Part shown: in pieces, positions 25,208-34,365 of the stretch
Numbering within the stretch: position 1 is the stretch's first letter
How the letters are laid out: each line of letters begins with the position of its first letter
Assembly (NCBI RefSeq): GCF_004004515.1
Contig: NZ_RXOL01000001.1
Span: forward strand, 806,001 to 870,000
Direction of reading: 5' to 3'
DNA from: Croceicoccus ponticola
GTDB lineage: Bacteria > Pseudomonadota > Alphaproteobacteria > Sphingomonadales > Sphingomonadaceae
Length of the DNA: 64,000 bases
Notes under the pieces: model-generated
Told to the model about the DNA's origin: nothing
Database searches by the model: none
Seen by the model: the letters and a program-made list of their open reading frames with translations, nothing else
Made by a program: the position numbers and the translations under genes

Positions 25208-26376
25208 CAATTGTGTGCCTTCATCAGTTCGCGCCCGATCAGCATCCGGCGGATTTCGTTGGTCCCCGCCCCGATGTCGAGCAGCTTGGCATCGCGCAGG
25301 AACCGTTCGACCGGCCAGTCGGTGGTGTACCCCGCCCCGCCCAGCGCCTGCACCGCCTCCCCCGCCGCACGGAAGGCATTTTCGCTCGCCAGCAGGATCG
25401 CGCCCGCCGCGTCGAAGCGCGTGGTTTGCCCCGCGTCGCAAGCCTTGGCCACGGCATAGGAATAGGCCCGCGCCGATTGCAGGCCGACATACATGTCCGC
25501 GACCTTCGCTTGCATCAGCTGGAATTCGCCGATGGGCCGCCCGAACTGTTTGCGTTCGCGCAAATAGGGGATGACGACGTCGAGGCACGCCTGAATGATG
25601 CCCAATTGCACGCCCGACAGCACCACGCGTTCGTAGTCGAGGCCGCTCATCAGCACCTTCACGCCTTCGCCGACCCCGGCCATGACGTTTTCGTCCGGCA
25701 CGAAACAATCGTCGAACACAAGCTCCGCCGTCGGCGATCCGCGCATGCCCATCTTTTCGATCTTCTGACCGATGGAAAAACCGTCAAAATCCTTTTCGAT
25801 CAAGAAGGTCGTGATGCCTTTCGGCCCCGCATCGGTGTCGGTCTTGCCATAGACGACCAGCGTGTCGGCATAGGGCGCGTTGGTGATCCAGAACTTCGTG
25901 CCGTTCAAAACCCAGCCGCCGTCAGCCCTGTCCGCGCGCATCTTCATCGAAACGACATCGCTGCCCGCACCCGCCTCGCTCATCGCAAGGGAACCGACGT
26001 GCTCGCCGCTGACCAGCTTGGGCAGGAACTTCGCCTTTTGCGCGTCGCTCGCCCAGCGGTTGATCTGATTGACGCAAAGGTTGGAATGCGCGCCGTACGA
26101 CAGGCCGAGCGAGGCGCTGGCGCGGCTCACTTCCTCCACCGCGATCAGGTGGTCTAGATAACCGAGCCCCAGCCCGCCGAATTCCTCGCTCACGGTAATG
26201 CCGTGGAGGCCAAGCTCGCCCATCTGCGTCCACAGTTCGTCGCGCGGGAACCAGTCGTCACGGTCGATCCGCGCGGCCAGCGGCATGATCTGTTCGTCGG
26301 CAAAACGAGCGACCGTGTCGCGGATCATCGTGGCGCTTTCGCCAAGGGCAAAGTCGAATTCCGGAGTGGCGCGCAT
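25207..26376 (-). CDS. liuA: Isovaleryl-CoA dehydrogenase
   Basis: A 389-residue FAD enzyme of the acyl-CoA dehydrogenase family that oxidises isovaleryl-CoA to 3-methylcrotonyl-CoA. Visible are [15 protein letters not shown] and [10 protein letters not shown] in the middle domain, and the catalytic glutamate Glu249 in [12 protein letters not shown], the position characteristic of isovaleryl-CoA dehydrogenases. The C-terminal stretch [20 protein letters not shown] closes the fold. It is the first gene of the liu operon, with a LysR-type box 88-102 bases upstream. The methylglutaconyl-CoA hydratase gene (liuC) and HMG-CoA lyase gene (liuE) expected in full liu operons are absent from the window. 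Confidence 0.93.
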   Translation of the reverse strand: MRATPEFDFALGESATMIRDTVARFADEQIMPLAARIDRDDWFPRDELWTQMGELGLHGITVSEEFGGLGLGYLDHLIAVEEVSRASASLGLSYGAHSNLCVNQINRWASDAQKAKFLPKLVSGEHVGSLAMSEAGAGSDVVSMKMRADRADGGWVLNGTKFWITNAPYADTLVVYGKTDTDAGPKGITTFLIEKDFDGFSIGQKIEKMGMRGSPTAELVFDDCFVPDENVMAGVGEGVKVLMSGLDYERVVLSGVQLGIIQACLDVVIPYLRERKQFGRPIGEFQLMQAKVADMYVGLQSARAYSYAVAKACDAGQTTRFDAAGAILLASENAFRAAGEAVQALGGAGYTTDWPVERFLRDAKLLDIGAGTNEIRRMLIGRELMKAHN

Positions 26377-26463
26377 CGTTTCGTTCCCAAACCCAGTTAT
26401 GATTTCGGGCGGTTGTACAGAACCGGTCGATGCAGATAAAATCGGAACCGCGACGATCCTGTC

Positions 26464-26478
26464 ATAGATATTCTCTAT
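26464..26478. promoter_or_regulatory. LysR-type box ATAG-N7-CTAT upstream of liuA
   Basis: The sequence fits the classic LysR recognition architecture ATAC-N7-GTAT in the variant ATAG-N7-CTAT, and the surrounding CATAGA / TCTATG (26463-26468 and 26474-26479) is a perfect inverted repeat. It lies in the 117-base gap between the LysR gene and liuA. A possible promoter, TTGAGC (26497-26492) and 17 bases on AGAATA, overlaps it. The same ATAG-N7-CTAT pattern recurs at 27371-27385. Confidence 0.6.
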
Positions 26479-26493
26479 GCTACTTCATAATGC

Positions 26494-27372
26494 TCAACGG
26501 TCCGCCCAAACCAATCGTTCCGCAAGTTCAGCCGCGATCCGGGCCAAATCATCGCGACGCTCTCCCGACAACCAAGCCGGATCGGAACGCAGGCCAAGCG
26601 TGCGGGCAAAATCGTAGCCGACCACCCCGATCGGCACGATGCCGTCTCGTCGATGCGACAGCGGTGCGGTGGTGATGCCAAGTCCTGCCGCGACCATCGC
26701 CATGCAGCGTTCCTCGCTTTCGCTGCGCAGCGAAAATCGGGGCCGGACCTGGTGGCGGGTAAAGAACGCGCTGGTCCGGTCGAGTATTTCGCACGAACGG
26801 CGCGCGATCATGATTTCGGACGCCAGCCGTTCCGGTTCGACGCTTTCTTCCGCTGCCAACGAATGCGCATCGGGCACGAACATGACATAGGGTTCGGTCA
26901 CCAACGCGATCGCGCCGTCGTCCTTGTCCTCTGGCCGCAATAGGCCAAGCATCATGTCGACACGCCCGCTGGCCAACGCGGCGCGCAGTTCCGAATCCGA
27001 TCCTTCGACCATCTCGATCGAAAAAGCTTTACCCAGCGCGGCAACCACGGTTTCCAGTACCGGCGCGGCGACCGACCGGATCACGCCCAGTTTCAGCGCG
27101 GGCCAGTCGCTCGCCTGTTTCACGCCAAAGCCGTCGACGGCCCGAAAATTGCGATCCAGTTCGCGCGCCAGCGGCAGGAAGCGCCCGCCCGCCTCTGTCA
27201 ATCGCACATGCCGCCGGTCCCGCACGAACAGCCGCGACCCGACCATGCGTTCCAGGTCGGCGATCCCGGCCGAAAGCGTCGGCTGCGTCACGCGGATCCG
27301 CCCGGCAGCCTGCGTGAAGCTGCCGGTTTCGACCACGGCGAGGAATTGGCGGATGTGCGAACGCTTGATCAT
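26494..27372 (-). CDS. LysR family transcriptional regulator
   Basis: A 292-residue regulator. The N-terminal winged helix is plain in IRQFLAVVETGSFTQAAGRI followed by VTQPTLSAGIADLERMVGS, and the rest is the LysR effector-binding domain. It lies directly upstream of liuA on the same strand, so it is the candidate controller of leucine catabolism here, unlike the MerR-type LiuR used by many proteobacteria. Its start codon is embedded in an ATAG-N7-CTAT box and no clear ribosome binding site precedes it; a TATAGG a few bases upstream could be a -10 element giving a leaderless mRNA. Control of the divergent transglutaminase operon is also possible. Confidence 0.9.
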   Translation of the reverse strand: MIKRSHIRQFLAVVETGSFTQAAGRIRVTQPTLSAGIADLERMVGSRLFVRDRRHVRLTEAGGRFLPLARELDRNFRAVDGFGVKQASDWPALKLGVIRSVAAPVLETVVAALGKAFSIEMVEGSDSELRAALASGRVDMMLGLLRPEDKDDGAIALVTEPYVMFVPDAHSLAAEESVEPERLASEIMIARRSCEILDRTSAFFTRHQVRPRFSLRSESEERCMAMVAAGLGITTAPLSHRRDGIVPIGVVGYDFARTLGLRSDPAWLSGERRDDLARIAAELAERLVWADR

Positions 27373-27385
27373 AGAAAAAACCTAT
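27371..27385. promoter_or_regulatory. Second LysR-type box, at the LysR start codon
   Basis: ATAG, seven bases (AAAAAAC), then CTAT. It has the same 15-base architecture as the box before liuA and overlaps the start codon of the regulator. It therefore looks like an autoregulatory site, and might also act on the divergent gene that starts at 27526. Confidence 0.55.
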
Positions 27386-27525
27386 AGGCCGATGCCGACC
27401 GGAAATCATCCGCAATTCCGCCGCCCTTCTGTCGGCCTCCGTAGCCTGTCACAAAACCCTTTGCCGCGCGCAAGTTGGCGCAAGTCTTGTTGCATTGCAG
27501 CACGAACCGTGCGTTACTGGCCGCG

Positions 27526-30500
27526 ATGATCCGAGCCGCCCTGCACCACGCCACGAGTTACCACTACGACCGACCGGTCCAACTGGGGGCGCAAGTCGTC
27601 CGATTGCGACCGGCGCCGCACAGTCGGACCGCGATCCCGAACTATTCGCTGAAGATCGAGCCTGCGGGCCACTTCCTGAACTGGCAACAGGACCCGCACG
27701 GAAACTGGCTGGCGCGCATCGTGTTTCCCGAACGGGTGACCCACTTCTCGATCGAAGTGGACCTGATCGCGGACATGACGGTCATCAATCCCTTCGATTT
27801 CTTTGTCGAGGAAAGCGCCGAGGCGATCCCGTTCACCTATGAACCGGACCTGCGCGAGGAATTGTCCGCCTATTTCGATGTCGAGGCGGCGGGCCCGATG
27901 TTCGACGCGCTGGTCGACCAGTTCCGCAACTGGACCGGCCGGACGATCGATTTCCTCGTCGCCGTGAACCACGCGCTCGAACAGAAGATCGGCTACGTCG
28001 TCCGCATGGAACCGGGCGTGCAACTGCCCGAAGAAACGCTGTCGCTCGGCACCGGATCGTGCCGCGACACCGGGTGGTTGCTGGTGAACCTGTTGCGCCG
28101 CCTTGGCTATGCCGCGCGGTTCGTGTCGGGCTATCTGATCCAGATGAAGGCCGACGTCGAACCGGTAACCGGGCCAAAGGGGCCGGAGGCGGACTTTACC
28201 GACCTGCATGCATGGTGCGAGGTGTTCATCCCCGGCGCGGGCTGGATCGGGCTCGACCCGACATCGGGGCTCTTCGCGGGCGAAGGGCACATACCACTTG
28301 CTGCCGCGCCGCATTACCGCTCCGCCGCGCCGATCAGCGGCGTTGCCGAACCGGCTGAGGTCGATTTCCATTTTGCCATGCGGGTCGACCGCGTGCACGA
28401 AGCGGTGCGCATCACCAAGCCGTTTACCGACACGCGCTGGGAAGCCCTGCTGGCGCTGGGTGACAAGGTAGACGAAGATCTGATCGCGCAGGATTGCCGC
28501 CTGACCATGGGCGGAGAACCGACTTTCGTCGCCGCCGACGATCCCGAAGCTGGCGAATGGAACGGCGATGCCGTCGGCCCGACCAAGGCGAAATATGCCG
28601 ACAAGCTGATCCGTAAACTGCGCGAACGGTTTGCGCCGGGCGCGCTGCTGCACCACGGACAGGGCAAATGGTATCCGGGCGAAAGCCTGCCGCGCTGGGG
28701 CTATACGCTTTATTGGCGCAAGGACGGCAAGCCGCTGTGGTCCAACCCCGCCCTGATCGCCCAAGACCCCGACGAGAACGCCGAACCGACGCTTGATGCA
28801 GAAGCGGCGGGCCGGTTCCTGTACCAGGCCGCGGCGCAGCTTGGCGTGGAAAGCGAATTTGTCCAGCCGGTCTACGAAGATTCCGAACGTTGGATCGAGC
28901 GCGAAAGCGAACTGCCGATCAACGTCACCCCCGGCGATCCGAAAATCGACGATCCCGAAGAACGCGAACGCATCGTGCGCACCTTCACCCGCGGATTATC
29001 GAACCCGGTCGGCTTTGTCCTGCCGATCCAGCGTTCGGAAGTGCTGAAGGACCCATCCGCGAAAAGCCCGACCCAGAACTGGAATGCGCAGCCTGCAAAG
29101 GGCCCGCGCTGGAAATCGGAACAATGGTCGGTCCGCAAGGGCAAGCTGACCGCCGTTCCGGGCGATTCCGCGCTTGGTTATCGTTTGCCGCTGGGTTCGC
29201 TGCCCCACATTCCAAAATCCGAATACCCCTATATCCACCCCCGCGTGACCACCGATGCCGCCGCTCCGCTGGCCGATTATCGTGAACAAGCGGCGCAAGC
29301 GGCAACGTCCGATGCCGAACGCATGACGGCCGGCGGCGGCGATCAGCGGTTCGAACGGATCGAAACCGCTGGCAGCAACCAGCAGGACCGGGTGGAACAG
29401 GAGATCATCGCCGGTGCCGTGCGCACCGCGATGACGGTCGAACCGCGCGGGACATACCTGTCGATCTTCATCCCCCCGCTGGAAGAGATGGAAGACTTTC
29501 TCGAACTCGTCGCAGAGATCGAGGCGGTAGCCGAGCACCTGCAGATGCCGGTGCGGATCGAAGGTTACCCGCCCCCGCCTGACCCGCGCGTGCAGGTGTT
29601 GAAAGTCACGCCCGATCCCGGTGTGATCGAAGTGAACATCCACCCCACCGGGACATGGCGCGAACTGGTCGAACTGACCGAAGGGCTTTACGAAGACGCG
29701 CGCGAAGTCGGGCTGACCGCGGACAAGTTCATGGTCGATGGCCGTTCCGTCGGCACGGGCGGCGGCAACCATCTCGTCATGGGCGGGGCGACGTTCCCCG
29801 ACAGCCCGTTCATTCGCCGCCCCGACCTGCTGAAAAGCTTCGTGTTGTACTGGCAACGCCATCCGGCGCTGTCCTACCTGTTTTCGGGCATGTTCATCGG
29901 CCCCACGAGCCAGGCGCCGCGCATCGACGAAGCGCGGCACGACAGCCTTTACGAACTCGAAGTCGCGCTGGCGCAGGTTCCGCCACCGGACCAGCCGCCC
30001 AAGTTCCCGTGGATCGTCGACCTGTTGTTCCGCAACATGCTGGTCGACGTGACGGGCAACACGCACCGCACCGAAATCTGCATCGACAAGCTCTATTCGC
30101 GTGACGGACCGACCGGACGGCTCGGCCTTGTCGAATTCCGCGCGTTCGAGATGCCGCCAGACGCGAAGATGAGCGTGGCGCAGCAGTTGCTGTTGCGTGC
30201 ATTGCTCGCATGGTTCTGGCGCGAACCGCAGGATGGCAGCCTCGTTCGCTGGGGCACCTCGCTCCACGACCGGTTCCTGCTGCCGCATTTCGCGTGGACC
30301 GACTTCATGGAGGTCCTGTCCGATTTGCGCCGCGCCGGCTACGATTTCGACCCGCAATGGTTCGAAGCGCAGCGCCAGTTCCGCTTCCCGGTCCACGGAT
30401 CGATCGAAGCGGGCGGCGTGGTTCTCGAAGTGAGCCACGCGCTCGAACCATGGAACGTGCTGGGCGAAACCGGCGCGATCGGCGGCACCGTGCGTTATGT

Positions 30501-30936
30501 CGATTCCAGCACCGAACGGTTGCAGGTTTCGGTCAGGGGCCTTGTCCCCGGACGTCACGTGATCGGTTGCAACGGCCGTCAGGTCCCGATGCATCCCACC
30601 GGACGTCCCGGCGAAGCGGTCGGCGGCGTGCGGTACAAGGCGTGGGCGCCGGTGTCGTGCCTCCACCCCTTGCTCGGCGCGAACGCTCCGCTAACGTTCG
30701 ACGTGTTCGATACTTGGAACAACCGGTCGCTGGGCGGATGCGTCTATCATGTGGCGCACCCGGGCGGACGCGCGTATGACGATGTTCCGATCAACAGCTA
30801 CGAGGCCGAGAGCCGCCGCAAGGCGCGCTTCGTCGACCACGGGCACACGCCGGGGCAAGTCGAAATCCCTGCGGCGGAACACGGGGGAGAATTTCCGATG
30901 ACGCTCGACCTGCGCCGCCCGGCTGGATTGCACTGA
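27526..30936 (+). CDS. Transglutaminase-like / DUF2126 protein
   Basis: A protein of 1136 residues. Residues 1-85 match the bacterial transglutaminase-like N-terminal region ([17 protein letters not shown]). A transglutaminase core follows with Cys179 in [11 protein letters not shown], His228 in LHAWCEVF and Asp244 in GLDPTSG. The remaining 800 residues are DUF2126, with [19 protein letters not shown] and [10 protein letters not shown]. The ATG at 27526 was chosen because [14 protein letters not shown] is the usual family start. It has no signal peptide. Comparative genomics places DUF2126 with circularly permuted ATP-grasp and alpha-E proteins in predicted systems that make or attach peptides. 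The next gene follows after ten bases. The substrate is unknown. Confidence 0.88.
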   Translation: MIRAALHHATSYHYDRPVQLGAQVVRLRPAPHSRTAIPNYSLKIEPAGHFLNWQQDPHGNWLARIVFPERVTHFSIEVDLIADMTVINPFDFFVEESAEAIPFTYEPDLREELSAYFDVEAAGPMFDALVDQFRNWTGRTIDFLVAVNHALEQKIGYVVRMEPGVQLPEETLSLGTGSCRDTGWLLVNLLRRLGYAARFVSGYLIQMKADVEPVTGPKGPEADFTDLHAWCEVFIPGAGWIGLDPTSGLFAGEGHIPLAAAPHYRSAAPISGVAEPAEVDFHFAMRVDRVHEAVRITKPFTDTRWEALLALGDKVDEDLIAQDCRLTMGGEPTFVAADDPEAGEWNGDAVGPTKAKYADKLIRKLRERFAPGALLHHGQGKWYPGESLPRWGYTLYWRKDGKPLWSNPALIAQDPDENAEPTLDAEAAGRFLYQAAAQLGVESEFVQPVYEDSERWIERESELPINVTPGDPKIDDPEERERIVRTFTRGLSNPVGFVLPIQRSEVLKDPSAKSPTQNWNAQPAKGPRWKSEQWSVRKGKLTAVPGDSALGYRLPLGSLPHIPKSEYPYIHPRVTTDAAAPLADYREQAAQAATSDAERMTAGGGDQRFERIETAGSNQQDRVEQEIIAGAVRTAMTVEPRGTYLSIFIPPLEEMEDFLELVAEIEAVAEHLQMPVRIEGYPPPPDPRVQVLKVTPDPGVIEVNIHPTGTWRELVELTEGLYEDAREVGLTADKFMVDGRSVGTGGGNHLVMGGATFPDSPFIRRPDLLKSFVLYWQRHPALSYLFSGMFIGPTSQAPRIDEARHDSLYELEVALAQVPPPDQPPKFPWIVDLLFRNMLVDVTGNTHRTEICIDKLYSRDGPTGRLGLVEFRAFEMPPDAKMSVAQQLLLRALLAWFWREPQDGSLVRWGTSLHDRFLLPHFAWTDFMEVLSDLRRAGYDFDPQWFEAQRQFRFPVHGSIEAGGVVLEVSHALEPWNVLGETGAIGGTVRYVDSSTERLQVSVRGLVPGRHVIGCNGRQVPMHPTGRPGEAVGGVRYKAWAPVSCLHPLLGANAPLTFDVFDTWNNRSLGGCVYHVAHPGGRAYDDVPINSYEAESRRKARFVDHGHTPGQVEIPAAEHGGEFPMTLDLRRPAGLH

Positions 30937-30946
30937 AGGCACGGCG

Positions 30947-33484
30947 TTGGCTTCGGAATCGCAGACTTACGCTGGGCAAAGTCATTCGCAGGGCCAGTCG
31001 CAGGACTTGTTCGGCGCGGACCCTTTGCACGATCCGCTGGCCGGATATGCGCCAGCCGACCCGCGGGCAGACCTTTATACCGCGGCCCCCGATGACGTAG
31101 CGGGGGCGTGGCGCAGGATCGCGTCCGGCCTTGCACGGCTGCCGGGTGGGCTGGGACGGGCTCAGGCCTGGGTCGATCGGCAGGTCGACGATCTTGGCCT
31201 TGCCTTCCGCATGACAGGCGATGTGGAGGAACGGGCCTGGCCGCTTTCGCCGCTGCCGATCCTGTTGGGTTCAGATGAATGGACCAGGATCGAAACGGGA
31301 CTGATGCAGCGCGCCACGCTGCTCGAATCGATCGTCGCCGACATCTATGGCGAACAGCGCCTGATCGCGGATGGCCACCTGCCTGCCGCCGCCGTTTCCG
31401 GCAGCCCGAACTTCGCCCGCCGCATGGTCGGCCTAACGCCTTCGGGCGGCCATTACCTCAAGATTTGCGCCTTCGACCTTGCCCGCGGCCCCAGCGGCGT
31501 GTGGCGCGTGCTGGCCGATCGGGTGCGTCTGCCGACTGGCATCGGTTACACGCTGGAAAACCGGATCGCCCTGTCGCGCGCGACCGGATCGTTGCTGGCC
31601 GACATCAACACCCGCCGGATGACGGACTTCTTCAACCAACTGCGCGCTGGAATCGCGGCCAGCTGTCATCGGGCCGATCCCCGCATCGGGTTGCTGACGC
31701 CGGGACGGTTCAACCAATCCTATCCCGAACAGGCGCACCTTGCCCGTCATCTGGGCTTTTCGCTGGTCGAGGGGCGCGATCTGGTCGAGCGCGATGGGCG
31801 CATTTTTGTCCGCACGATCGCTGGGCTGAAGCGCATCGATGCGCTGTGGCGGTGGATCAATACCCGCGACATCGACCCGCTCGCGTTTGATTCGCGTTCG
31901 CGGATCGGCGTGCCCAACCTGATGAAGGCCTGCGCCAGCGGCGACGTCGTCATGGCCAACTGGCCCGGGGCCGGGGTGGTGGAAGCGCGAGTGATGTCGG
32001 CTTTCCTGCCTGCCCTGTGCCGAAAAGAGATGGGCACGGCCTTGCTGTTGCCCAACGCGGCGACGTGGTGGTGCGGCCAGAAGTTTGAACGGGAACAGGT
32101 CTTGAAGCGGCTCGACGAACTTGTCGTCAGTTCCGCTTTCCGCTTACCGGTCGCGGGTCTGCCCGATGGCCGGTCACGTGTCGTCGCGGACATGGACGAC
32201 GCCGAACGCGCGGCCTTGTTGGCCGGGATAGAACGTCGCCCGATGGATTACGTGGGGCAGGAAATCGTCAAGGTCTCGACCACCCCCGTCCTTAACGGCC
32301 AGCGCATCGAACCGCGCGGCTTTACCATGCGGGTGTTCCTTGCCCGCGACGGCGATGGGGAATGGACGCTTTTGCCCGGCGGGTTTGCCCGCGTTTCGGA
32401 CGATGGATCTTTGCGCACCGCTTTGATGGGCGAAAACGACCGGTCGGCGGATGTCTGCATCATCGACCGTGTCGATACGCCGCAAACCACGACGCCGCCG
32501 TCGCTCAGCCCGCCGACAATCCGGCGGCAACAGGGCGTGTTGCCGAGCCAGGCCGCCGACAACCTGTTCTGGCTCGGTCGCTATGCCGAACGCGGCAATC
32601 AGGTGACGCGGCTGGTTCGCGTGCTGATCGACACGGGCCACGCCACCGGCAATGCGCTGCAACCGACAGGGACCACGACTTCGGCCCGCCGCATCGCGCA
32701 ACTGCTGAACAGGCTGGGCGCGGTTGCGCTGCCTTCGAATGGCGTCCTGCCCCCGCCCAACCTGACCGCGATGACGGCTCTGTCCGATGCGTCGATGCCC
32801 GGATCGGTCGCATCGCAAATGGCGTCGAGCCGCCAGCTGTCGCTGCTGCTGCGCGACCGGCTGACTCACGACATCTGGCGCATCGTCAATCGCGCACTAC
32901 CGGCCTGCGGTTCCGACGACGATTCGCTTGGCGCGGCGTGCGATCTTCTGGTCGAACGGTTCGCATCGCTGGCCCGAATGCTGACCGATACTATGAGCCG
33001 GGGGCCCGCATGGCATTTTCAGCAGATGGGGATGCGGCTCGAACGCGCCTCGATGATCCTGCAATCGACCCGCGCACTCGTGCCGGGAACCGCCAGCGCC
33101 GAGGATCTGGCCGCCCTGCTCGATCTCGTCGATGCGCAGGCCGCCTACCGCAGTCGCTATCTCACCATGCCCTATATCGCCCCGGTGCTCGACATGGTGC
33201 TGCTCGATCCCGCACAACCGGGCGGGCTGGCGTTTCAGGTCGACCGCCTGATCGAACATCTCGAGGCGCTGCCCGTGGTACGCGAAGACGGCTTGACCGA
33301 AGCGCCGCTGCGGCTCGCCCGCGCGCTGCGCGCATGGCTTGAGGCCGCCGATGCCGAAACGCTGGAACCAGCGACGCTTGATCACTGGAGGCGCGGGCTT
33401 GCGCATTTGTCGGACGAGATCGGCAATCGCTATTTCCTGCACGAAACGCCGCCCGACGGCGCAGACGCGCCGTTCCTCGGATAG
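30947..33484 (+). CDS. Circularly permuted ATP-grasp fused to alpha-E domain
   Basis: An 845-residue fusion starting at TTG 30947, with AAGG upstream. Residues from about 60 to 510 are the circularly permuted ATP-grasp domain (LPILLGSDEWTRIETGLMQR; GLTPSGGHYLKICAFDLAR; LLTPGRFNQSYPEQAHLARH). From about residue 530 the helical alpha-E domain begins at LPSQAADNLFWLGRYAERGN. In many genomes these are two separate genes, so the fusion supports a single complex. ATP-grasp enzymes join a carboxylate to an amine, so amide or peptide bond formation is the inferred reaction. The glutamine/serine-rich N-terminal 30 residues look disordered. It is tightly clustered with two transglutaminase-like genes. 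Confidence 0.88.
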   Translation: MASESQTYAGQSHSQGQSQDLFGADPLHDPLAGYAPADPRADLYTAAPDDVAGAWRRIASGLARLPGGLGRAQAWVDRQVDDLGLAFRMTGDVEERAWPLSPLPILLGSDEWTRIETGLMQRATLLESIVADIYGEQRLIADGHLPAAAVSGSPNFARRMVGLTPSGGHYLKICAFDLARGPSGVWRVLADRVRLPTGIGYTLENRIALSRATGSLLADINTRRMTDFFNQLRAGIAASCHRADPRIGLLTPGRFNQSYPEQAHLARHLGFSLVEGRDLVERDGRIFVRTIAGLKRIDALWRWINTRDIDPLAFDSRSRIGVPNLMKACASGDVVMANWPGAGVVEARVMSAFLPALCRKEMGTALLLPNAATWWCGQKFEREQVLKRLDELVVSSAFRLPVAGLPDGRSRVVADMDDAERAALLAGIERRPMDYVGQEIVKVSTTPVLNGQRIEPRGFTMRVFLARDGDGEWTLLPGGFARVSDDGSLRTALMGENDRSADVCIIDRVDTPQTTTPPSLSPPTIRRQQGVLPSQAADNLFWLGRYAERGNQVTRLVRVLIDTGHATGNALQPTGTTTSARRIAQLLNRLGAVALPSNGVLPPPNLTAMTALSDASMPGSVASQMASSRQLSLLLRDRLTHDIWRIVNRALPACGSDDDSLGAACDLLVERFASLARMLTDTMSRGPAWHFQQMGMRLERASMILQSTRALVPGTASAEDLAALLDLVDAQAAYRSRYLTMPYIAPVLDMVLLDPAQPGGLAFQVDRLIEHLEALPVVREDGLTEAPLRLARALRAWLEAADAETLEPATLDHWRRGLAHLSDEIGNRYFLHETPPDGADAPFLG

Positions 33485-33488
33485 ACTG

Positions 33489-34361
33489 TTGATCTTTCGC
33501 ATTCGACACGAAACCCGGCTTTCCTACGGCAACGGCGTTCCCGTCGCGCGGCTGAACGTGCGGCTGGTGCCGGTAATCTGGCCCGGTCAGGAACTACTCG
33601 AACACAATCTGCAGGTGACGCCCACCCCCACCGAACGACAGGACCGGTTCGGGCCCTATGTCGTGAACGTCACATCGCTCGCCTTTCGCGGCGGCGTGCA
33701 GGAGGTGACGGTCGACAATACGATGCTGATCAAAGTGACGCCGCCGGCGCTTCCCGACAATAGCCCGACCATCGATGAAACCCGAGACGCCGCGATGCTG
33801 ACGCGCCAGCTGGGTCCGCAATCGCCTGCGCCCTATCTTTACGGCTCGCGCATCGCGACACTCGACGTTGAAATCGCCGATTGGGCAGCGCCGTTGCTGC
33901 ACGGATCGCGCCCGGTGCTCGAAGCCGCCAGTGCGCTGTGTTCGAAAGTGCACGCGGATTTCAAGTACGACACCGATTCCACCGACAGTAAGACCCCGCC
34001 TGCCGAAGCGTTCGCCAGCAAGTCCGGAGTATGCCAGGATTTCGCCCATGTCATGATCGTCGCGCTGCGCGGACACGGCATTCCGGCATCCTACATCAGC
34101 GGATACCTGCGCACGCTTCCGCCACCGGGCATGGCGCGGCTGGTCGGGGTCGATGCGATGCATGCATGGGTCGCGGTGTGGTGCGGCCCCGAAATCGGCT
34201 GGATCGGGCTGGACCCCACCAACGACTGCCTTGCGCGGGAGAGCCACGTCGTCGTGGCAATGGGGCGCGACTATGCCGACGTATCGCCGATCGACGGGGT
34301 GTTCACCGGCTCCGCCATTCAGACGATGAACTATTCGGTCGACGTGGCCGAAGCGTCCTGA
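33489..34361 (+). CDS. Transglutaminase family protein
   Basis: A 290-residue cytoplasmic protein with the transglutaminase-like N-terminal region (IFRIRHETRLSYGNG) and a papain-like core with triad Cys182 (SGVCQDFAHVM), His225 (DAMHAWVAVW) and Asp242 (GLDPTNDC). The TTG at 33489 was chosen because homologues begin at this point and it lies just four bases after the preceding stop; the open frame continues upstream only as a shadow of the ATP-grasp/alpha-E gene. Such proteins may act as amidases, peptidases or transglutaminases. It completes the three-gene unit and faces the sulfotransferase gene tail to tail across four bases. Confidence 0.87.
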   Translation: MIFRIRHETRLSYGNGVPVARLNVRLVPVIWPGQELLEHNLQVTPTPTERQDRFGPYVVNVTSLAFRGGVQEVTVDNTMLIKVTPPALPDNSPTIDETRDAAMLTRQLGPQSPAPYLYGSRIATLDVEIADWAAPLLHGSRPVLEAASALCSKVHADFKYDTDSTDSKTPPAEAFASKSGVCQDFAHVMIVALRGHGIPASYISGYLRTLPPPGMARLVGVDAMHAWVAVWCGPEIGWIGLDPTNDCLARESHVVVAMGRDYADVSPIDGVFTGSAIQTMNYSVDVAEAS

Positions 34362-34365
34362 TCGC

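Noticed and set aside
23606-25708. A 700-residue carboxyltransferase with an extra N-terminal domain
   Set aside because: The additional 167 codons overlap liuA out of frame and look like a shadow. The family start coincides with the TGATG overlap at 25207.
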